A stretch of 18,071 nucleotides of DNA, from positions 1-18,071 of the forward strand of contig CAMHPW010000005.1 of assembly GCA_946187095.1 (NCBI GenBank), in the 5' to 3' direction. The notes below the pieces were generated by a model. It was not told the origin of the DNA. It worked only from the letters and a program-made list of their open reading frames with translations, and searched no databases. Below are positions 13,993-18,071 of this stretch, piece after piece; the stretch's first letter is position 1; the number at the start of each line of letters is the position of its first letter. The stretch comes from an uncultured Clostridia bacterium. Lineage in GTDB: Bacteria > Bacillota > Clostridia > Oscillospirales > Acutalibacteraceae. A program made the translations under genes and the position numbers.

Positions 13993-15349
13993 ACAAACAA
14001 ATAGTCATATATGGCGGTATACAGAGGATATCTTCCTTGAAACTCAGGTTCCGAGGATGAATGACATAGCATTCCCCTATCCTTGCCTTATATTTTTCCT
14101 TGAAGCGTTTCAGTGATTCGATAGAATACTTTTTCCCCGATTTGACCTCGATAGGATACATTTTGTATTTCAGCTTGCTGTTGTTGGAGATCAGGAAATC
14201 TATCTCTATATCGTTGCGATGTTTTTCGGTGTTATAATGTGTGTAGAAATACAGCTTATGACCGTTGGCTGTGAGCATCTGAGCGATAGCGTTTTCGTAA
14301 AGCATACCCTCGTTCATATTCAGCTTATCGCTGAGTATCTGCTTATAGACCTCATCTTCAAGAAGCTCGTTTTCATCAAAGGCATGGCTGACAAGCAGAC
14401 CTGTATCACCAAGATAGCATTTAACATAAGCTCTGTTTTCGTTGATCGACAACCCGACATTCGGATCATTGCATAGAAAACATTCATTCGATATCATGGA
14501 ATCCGAAAGCCAGAAGAAAGTGTCTTCATACTGATCTGATGTACTGCCTTCGGAAACATTACTGAAAACTACTCTTTTCTCATGTTGTGACAGCAGTCCC
14601 GGTATCTGATCAAATATTGCAAGGACTTTGCTTCTGTACTTTGCATCTATCTTCATGATGTCGCTGCGGTAAAGGGCAAGGATATCACGCTTTTCGATAT
14701 CGGCTGTATCAAAATCCTTGCGGCTTTCTAAAAATGCTGTTACGCTCTGCGGCATACCGCCTACAAGAATATACTGCTTGAATAAAAGCATTGCCTTGTA
14801 ATGCAGCTCATTTTCAAGCGGAATTCTCTCATGGAAGCATTTTTTGATATAAGATATGATCTGAGCCTCACCAAGAGCGTCACAGAATTCCTCAAAATCA
14901 AGGGGATACATTTTCAGGTGCCGTTCCTCTGAGGGAATGACAATATCCCTGACGTTTTCCTTAATGGAGATAAGGGAACCTGTTTCGAGATAGTCATATC
15001 TTCCGTCTGCTACAAGATATTTGATACATTCCCTGGCTTTAGGGTACATCTGCACCTCGTCAAATATGATGAGTGATTCACGTTCATACAGCTTTACTCC
15101 GTAGTATGTTGACAGCAACATAAAGAATGTATCAAGATCATTTATGTGCTTTACAAAATAGTGTTTGACCTCATCGGGACATCTGGCAAAGTCGATAAGG
15201 ATATAGCTTTTGTATTCATTTTTACCAAATTCTTTACATATCGTTGATTTTCCGATACGCCTTGCTCCCTCAATGAGAAAAGCCTTTTTCCCGTTCAGCG
15301 TTTTTTTCAGCGACAGCAGTTTATCGTATATCTTCCGTTTCAATATCAT
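13991..15349 (-). CDS. AAA-family ATPase with C-terminal DUF4143 domain
   Basis: A 452-residue protein of the widespread AAA_14 plus DUF4143 family, whose cellular role is not established. Walker A is GARRIGKST at 28-36, Walker B LIIFDEVQ at 93-100 (Asp97, Glu98), followed by the family's KYLVADGRYDYLETGSL sensor-like region. The C-terminal part has IEIDFLI followed by YPIEVKSGKKYS, matching the PD-(D/E)xK-like core of DUF4143, which hints at a nuclease-type fold. I start at 15349 because CGGAG lies 8 nt upstream; the upstream in-frame ATG at 15376 has no such site. It may be a defence or housekeeping ATPase, and it is common in mobile and variable regions. Its promoter is at 15455-15483. Confidence 0.85.
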   Translation of the reverse strand: MILKRKIYDKLLSLKKTLNGKKAFLIEGARRIGKSTICKEFGKNEYKSYILIDFARCPDEVKHYFVKHINDLDTFFMLLSTYYGVKLYERESLIIFDEVQMYPKARECIKYLVADGRYDYLETGSLISIKENVRDIVIPSEERHLKMYPLDFEEFCDALGEAQIISYIKKCFHERIPLENELHYKAMLLFKQYILVGGMPQSVTAFLESRKDFDTADIEKRDILALYRSDIMKIDAKYRSKVLAIFDQIPGLLSQHEKRVVFSNVSEGSTSDQYEDTFFWLSDSMISNECFLCNDPNVGLSINENRAYVKCYLGDTGLLVSHAFDENELLEDEVYKQILSDKLNMNEGMLYENAIAQMLTANGHKLYFYTHYNTEKHRNDIEIDFLISNNSKLKYKMYPIEVKSGKKYSIESLKRFKEKYKARIGECYVIHPRNLSFKEDILCIPPYMTICL

Positions 15350-15367
15350 AATTTTACTCCGTTCTAC

Positions 15368-15483
15368 AATACGCATGTTTGATTTATAAATATAACAGTA
15401 TAATACGCAGTTTTATTATCGCTTAATAATCCTATTATACGCAGGTTTGTATAAATTATAGTATATGCTTCTGAAAAAGTCAA
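15368..15483 (-). promoter_or_regulatory. ATPase promoter and three evenly spaced direct repeats
   Basis: On the minus strand TTGACT (15478-15483) and TATAAT (15455-15460) have a 17-bp spacer. Downstream, within the leader, come three copies of a TGCGTAT-type repeat, at 15435-15443 (CTGCGTATA), 15402-15410 (CTGCGTATT) and 15368-15376 (ATGCGTATT). They are spaced 33 and 34 bp apart, about three helical turns, and could bind a repressor in register. Confidence 0.65.
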
Positions 15484-15562
15484 TCCAAACTCAGAAAAAA
15501 ATAATCCCCCAAAGACATTTTGAGCTTACTTGGTATCAAAATAAACAGATTTGAAACAGTAT

Positions 15563-15598
15563 CAAAAAAGCACCTGAAACTTTTATTTTTCGGGTGCT
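15563..15598 (-). terminator. Terminator-like hairpin on the minus strand
   Basis: An 11-bp stem with one wobble pairs AGCACCCGAAA with TTTCAGGTGCT, followed by TTTTTT on the minus strand. No convincing minus-strand gene ends here. It may mark the end of a lost gene or of a transcript from the 15713-15769 repeat region. Confidence 0.6.
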
Positions 15599-15931
15599 CT
15601 GTTTTGTATTTGATTAGACGGACTTTTATTTCGATGTTTTTCGGATTGCGTGTACAGGCTCAAAATACGGCGATTTTGAGGGGGTATAGAGATTAGGGGT
15701 ATATTTATACTACTGAGGCGTTTAAACACTGCTGAGAGCGTTCTACGTGCGTCTGAGAGCATTTTAAAACGGTCTTTTATTTTGGAGCTTTTTTCTCTCT
15801 GCCGATATGATGTCAATAACTTTATCTCGTCGGGTATTTTCTCTATGATATACGGTAAATTGCATAAGTAAAATTACGTTGTTTTGTTGAAAATGGAGAT
15901 TTTTCGTTTTTTAGAGGTTTGGAATGCGTAT
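15599..15931. other. Non-coding DNA with repeat cluster D
   Basis: No convincing gene. The section around 15666-15769 looks like a diverged copy of 6325-6413, sharing a GCGATTTT start and the 10-bp motif cluster. The remainder (15770-15931) shows no clear structure. Confidence 0.5.
15713..15769 (+). repeat. 10-bp phased motif, cluster D
   Basis: Copies start at 15713 (CTGAGGCGTT), 15732 (CTGAGAGCGT), 15743 (CTACGTGCGT) and 15753 (CTGAGAGCAT), about 10 or 20 bp apart, and run into TTTTAAAA. The last 29 bp (15741-15769) are identical to 6385-6413 of cluster B, 9.3 kb away. Confidence 0.65.
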
Positions 15932-15974
15932 TTGATGGACATTAGTTGGACGCAGTATATTATAATGATAATTG
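15932..15974 (+). promoter_or_regulatory. Candidate promoter and Fur/PerR-like box
   Basis: TTGATG (15932-15937) and TATATT (15956-15961) have an 18-bp spacer. TTATAATGATAATTG (15960-15974) overlaps the -10 and matches the PerR/Fur-type box at 12 positions including the central free base. It would control the peptide and ligase genes. Both calls are tentative. Confidence 0.4.
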
Positions 15975-16048
15975 TCAAAGTTCGATAGGACATTATGCAA
16001 AAACATGCGGAATTCTTTTGTAAAAAAATTTTATATCAGGAGGTTTTA

Positions 16049-16102
16049 ATGAAAAGTTTACAGAAATTCATGACAAGAGTACTGACCGCATTTGAATTAT
16101 AA
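16049..16102 (+). CDS. 17-residue peptide ORF ahead of the ligase gene
   Basis: The peptide MKSLQKFMTRVLTAFEL is preceded by a perfect AGGAGG at a good distance, the strongest ribosome site in the window, and ends 17 bp before the ligase ATG. It is cationic in its first half (Lys2, Lys6, Arg10) and mostly hydrophobic on one helical face, so an amphipathic helix is likely. It may be a leader peptide that couples translation, a small functional peptide (possibly a substrate or partner of the ligase), or the remnant of a longer gene. No family is recognised. Confidence 0.5.
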   Translation: MKSLQKFMTRVLTAFEL

Positions 16103-16119
16103 GCGAAAGGAAAAATGAT

Positions 16120-18000
16120 ATGAGTAAACTTACCAATATCAATACTGCCGACATCAAGAGAAAATTTCCGGAATGGGCAAAAATTGACCGTGTCGTGAAC
16201 GGACTGGAAATTTACAACATGAATATCTTTGACAATATCATGACTTTCAATCAGGATAATCTTGACGGCGATGCTTTTGACTATTTCGGTACGATAATAA
16301 AATATCGTGAACTGCCTGCCATGAGAGATGCCTATGCAAGAGCCCTGAAACTGGCAGGTGTCCGGGAGGGTGATATTGTAACGCTTTGTATGCCTGTATG
16401 CATAGAGAATTTAATGCTTCTGTTTGCCTGCAATTTCATCAATGCCATCAGCAACAATGTCAATTTTCTCTTTCTGAAAAGCGATTTTGATTTATATACG
16501 TCTGATAAAAATTCAAAAATCATTGTGACAATGGACGCATTTTTGCCGTATTTTGTCGATCATCTCGAAAACAGCAGTGTTGAAAAAGTGATTGTTATGA
16601 GCCTTGACGACTATCTTCCCGAAGATAAAAAGGGTATGTTCCTTGATACGTCCGAAATGCCGAAAAAAATGCAGGAAGTCTTTGACATCAACCAGATTAT
16701 GGAATGTCTGATGAATCTGGATAAAATAAAGGGCGTTGAATTCATCAGGCTTGACGAACTCAGAAAAAACGCAGAATCGAGAACGGATATTCCCCTTCCT
16801 TACGGTCCCACAGACCTTGACCGTGATATAAGCTATTATTATACGAGCGGTACAACAGGCAATCCGAAATGTGTTGTCTATAAAGAGTATTCCGTAAATG
16901 CCTATATCGAAATGCACGCAGGTCTTGACACACAAAATTATGTCGGCGAGCGTTCTTTCCAGTCCATTCCGATGACGCACATGACAGGTGAGAGAGTTTG
17001 TGCATTGATGCCTCTTGCCAGAGGTCAGACGCTTGTTCCCAGACCGATTTACAACAAAAAGACGTTTGCAAGAGATCTTTCTTTGACAGGGTGCAATAAT
17101 GTCGTTGCAACGGCAAGTTTCTTCCTTTCAGCCGTTAAAAAGGGCGTTATCGGACCGACAGCACTTTCACACGTTATGCGTCCCGCTTCGGGCGGTGAAC
17201 CCGTTACAAAAAGTGCGGTTCACAAAATAGACAAGTGGCTGAGAGAAAACGGCTGTAAAGTCAGATTTTCACTCGGAGGCGGTGCAAGTGAAGAAGGAGG
17301 TGTTACGCTTGTAACATACTTCATGGACGAACAGACAAAGACCAATGAAACAGGCTTACCGCTTGAACCTCACGTTCATGTCAGACTTGTTGATGACAAC
17401 GGCAATATTGTGACGGAAAATGAAGTGCTTGCCAATCTTCAGGCAACCAGTCCTGCGGCTGCCGACCGTTATCTGAACAATCCCGAAGCGACTGCTGCGA
17501 GATGGTTTTTTGATGAAAACGGCACAAAATGGGGCAGAACAGGCGATATTGCCGTAAGACACGCCGACGGTTCCTATAATATTCTCGGTCGTGCATCGGA
17601 TTCCTATGTCAATGAAAACGGCGAGAGAGTTTATCTCTTTATGATAGAATATTCACTTGATGAAAACGATCCGATTCTTGAATGGGAAATCAGTGCATTC
17701 AAAAATGATAAAGGCGGTCATGATGTAGTGGGACAAATTATTCTGGAGCGTGGCTGTACTGCTCCGAAATCCGAGCTGATAGAGTTTTTCTGCAAAAAGT
17801 ACAGACTGAACGCTGTCAAATTCTATACGGAATTTGAACTCGGTGAAGTAACAAGCAAGAGGGATTATATTCTTCTTGCACACGATTATGAGGGCTATTA
17901 TATGCCTTGTGACAATGAAAATATGTATTTTGTCAACTATTCCGAGGACGGCACCATGACCAGAAAACTTATCAGCAAACGTGATGTTGATAATATTTAA
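16120..18000 (+). CDS. AMP-forming acyl-CoA ligase-like enzyme (ANL superfamily)
   Basis: A 626-residue adenylate-forming enzyme, which would activate a carboxylic acid with ATP and pass it to CoA or another thiol; the acid is not identifiable from sequence. The phosphate loop YTSGTTGNPK has Thr242 to Lys250. The hallmark GRTGDIA at 472-478 contains the ribose-binding Asp476, and GRASD at 490-494 lies at the hinge. The C-terminal catalytic lysine is probably Lys580 (VTSKRDY), although the usual GK context is missing. No carrier or condensation domain is present. AAAGGAA precedes the ATG. The 17-residue peptide ORF lies before it, and a secreted protein starts 13 bp after its stop, so the three probably form one operon. 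Confidence 0.85.
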   Translation: MSKLTNINTADIKRKFPEWAKIDRVVNGLEIYNMNIFDNIMTFNQDNLDGDAFDYFGTIIKYRELPAMRDAYARALKLAGVREGDIVTLCMPVCIENLMLLFACNFINAISNNVNFLFLKSDFDLYTSDKNSKIIVTMDAFLPYFVDHLENSSVEKVIVMSLDDYLPEDKKGMFLDTSEMPKKMQEVFDINQIMECLMNLDKIKGVEFIRLDELRKNAESRTDIPLPYGPTDLDRDISYYYTSGTTGNPKCVVYKEYSVNAYIEMHAGLDTQNYVGERSFQSIPMTHMTGERVCALMPLARGQTLVPRPIYNKKTFARDLSLTGCNNVVATASFFLSAVKKGVIGPTALSHVMRPASGGEPVTKSAVHKIDKWLRENGCKVRFSLGGGASEEGGVTLVTYFMDEQTKTNETGLPLEPHVHVRLVDDNGNIVTENEVLANLQATSPAAADRYLNNPEATAARWFFDENGTKWGRTGDIAVRHADGSYNILGRASDSYVNENGERVYLFMIEYSLDENDPILEWEISAFKNDKGGHDVVGQIILERGCTAPKSELIEFFCKKYRLNAVKFYTEFELGEVTSKRDYILLAHDYEGYYMPCDNENMYFVNYSEDGTMTRKLISKRDVDNI

Positions 18001-18013
18001 GGGGGCTTTTACA

Positions 18014-18071
18014 TTGAAATTCAGAAAAATAACGGCGGCTGCCTTGTCGGCTGCATTGACGGTAACTTCCG
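18014..18071 (+). CDS. Start of a secreted protein (cut by window end)
   Basis: A TTG start with AAGGGGG 8 nt upstream gives MKFRKITAAALSAALTVTS, a Sec signal peptide start. It resembles the signal of the SGNH hydrolase at 66 (MKFRKILSAVLSAALITSS), so a paralogous secreted hydrolase is likely. Only 19 codons are visible. Confidence 0.7.
   Translation, partial: MKFRKITAAALSAALTVTS

Noticed and set aside
6385..15769. The 29-bp identical pair (6385-6413, 15741-15769) as attachment sites of the element
   Set aside because: Both copies lie inside clusters of the 10-bp motif, so shared binding sites explain them better, and genes of the element lie outside this interval.
15583..15816. Minus-strand ORF of 77 codons across motif cluster D
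   Set aside because: It runs through the 10-bp repeats, has no ribosome site or recognisable domain, and low-complexity composition.

Overview
The window looks like chromosomal DNA of a low-GC Gram-positive gut bacterium of the Ruminococcus / Oscillospiraceae type. The signs are strong AGGAGG-type ribosome binding sites, TTG starts, a secreted SGNH hydrolase with a bacterial Ig-like (Big2) domain, and codon use of that group. The organism call is inference from style and gene content.

Host-like DNA lies at the two ends. At the left is a secreted SGNH/GDSL hydrolase (66-1673). At the right is a 17-codon ORF (16049-16102), an AMP-forming acyl-CoA ligase-like enzyme (16120-18000), and the start of another secreted protein (18014 on) whose signal peptide closely resembles that of the left-hand hydrolase.

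Between them is about 14 kb of accessory, plasmid-like DNA. Left part: a hipBA toxin-antitoxin operon with a clear promoter/operator (1841-3541); a DNA-binding/coiled-coil plasmid-type protein carrying two in-frame palindromic repeats (3625-4302); an orphan RelB/DinJ antitoxin followed by a probable winged-helix replication initiator (4544-6275). Middle: an IS200/IS605-type element carrying only tnpB (about 6464-7830), inserted just behind the stop codon of a primase-helicase fusion (7848-9800, minus strand). Then follow a candidate replication origin with 22-bp iterons (10374-10461) beside AT-rich DNA, and a HigB2/HigA2-type toxin-antitoxin pair in which each gene is broken by one nucleotide change (10634-11316). 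Right part: a 15-8-15 inverted repeat resembling a lox/FRT-type site (11431-11468), a consensus promoter (11495-11523) and a leader of about 580 nt containing a tandem 124-bp structured repeat, ahead of a tyrosine recombinase (12112-13152). This gene overlaps an unknown coiled-coil gene (13149-13913). A convergent AAA ATPase of the DUF4143 type (13991-15349, minus) closes the region.

A 10-bp phased motif (roughly YTGAGRGCTN) occurs in four clusters: before the relB/rep operon, just after rep, just before the primase-helicase and at 15713-15769. I read the middle as an integrated plasmid or plasmid-like mobile element: Rep and primase-helicase replicate it, the iterons and 10-bp motifs are candidate control sites, the recombinase integrates or resolves it, and the toxin-antitoxin genes stabilise it. 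No tRNA, rRNA or CRISPR array was seen, and the element's exact ends were not found.
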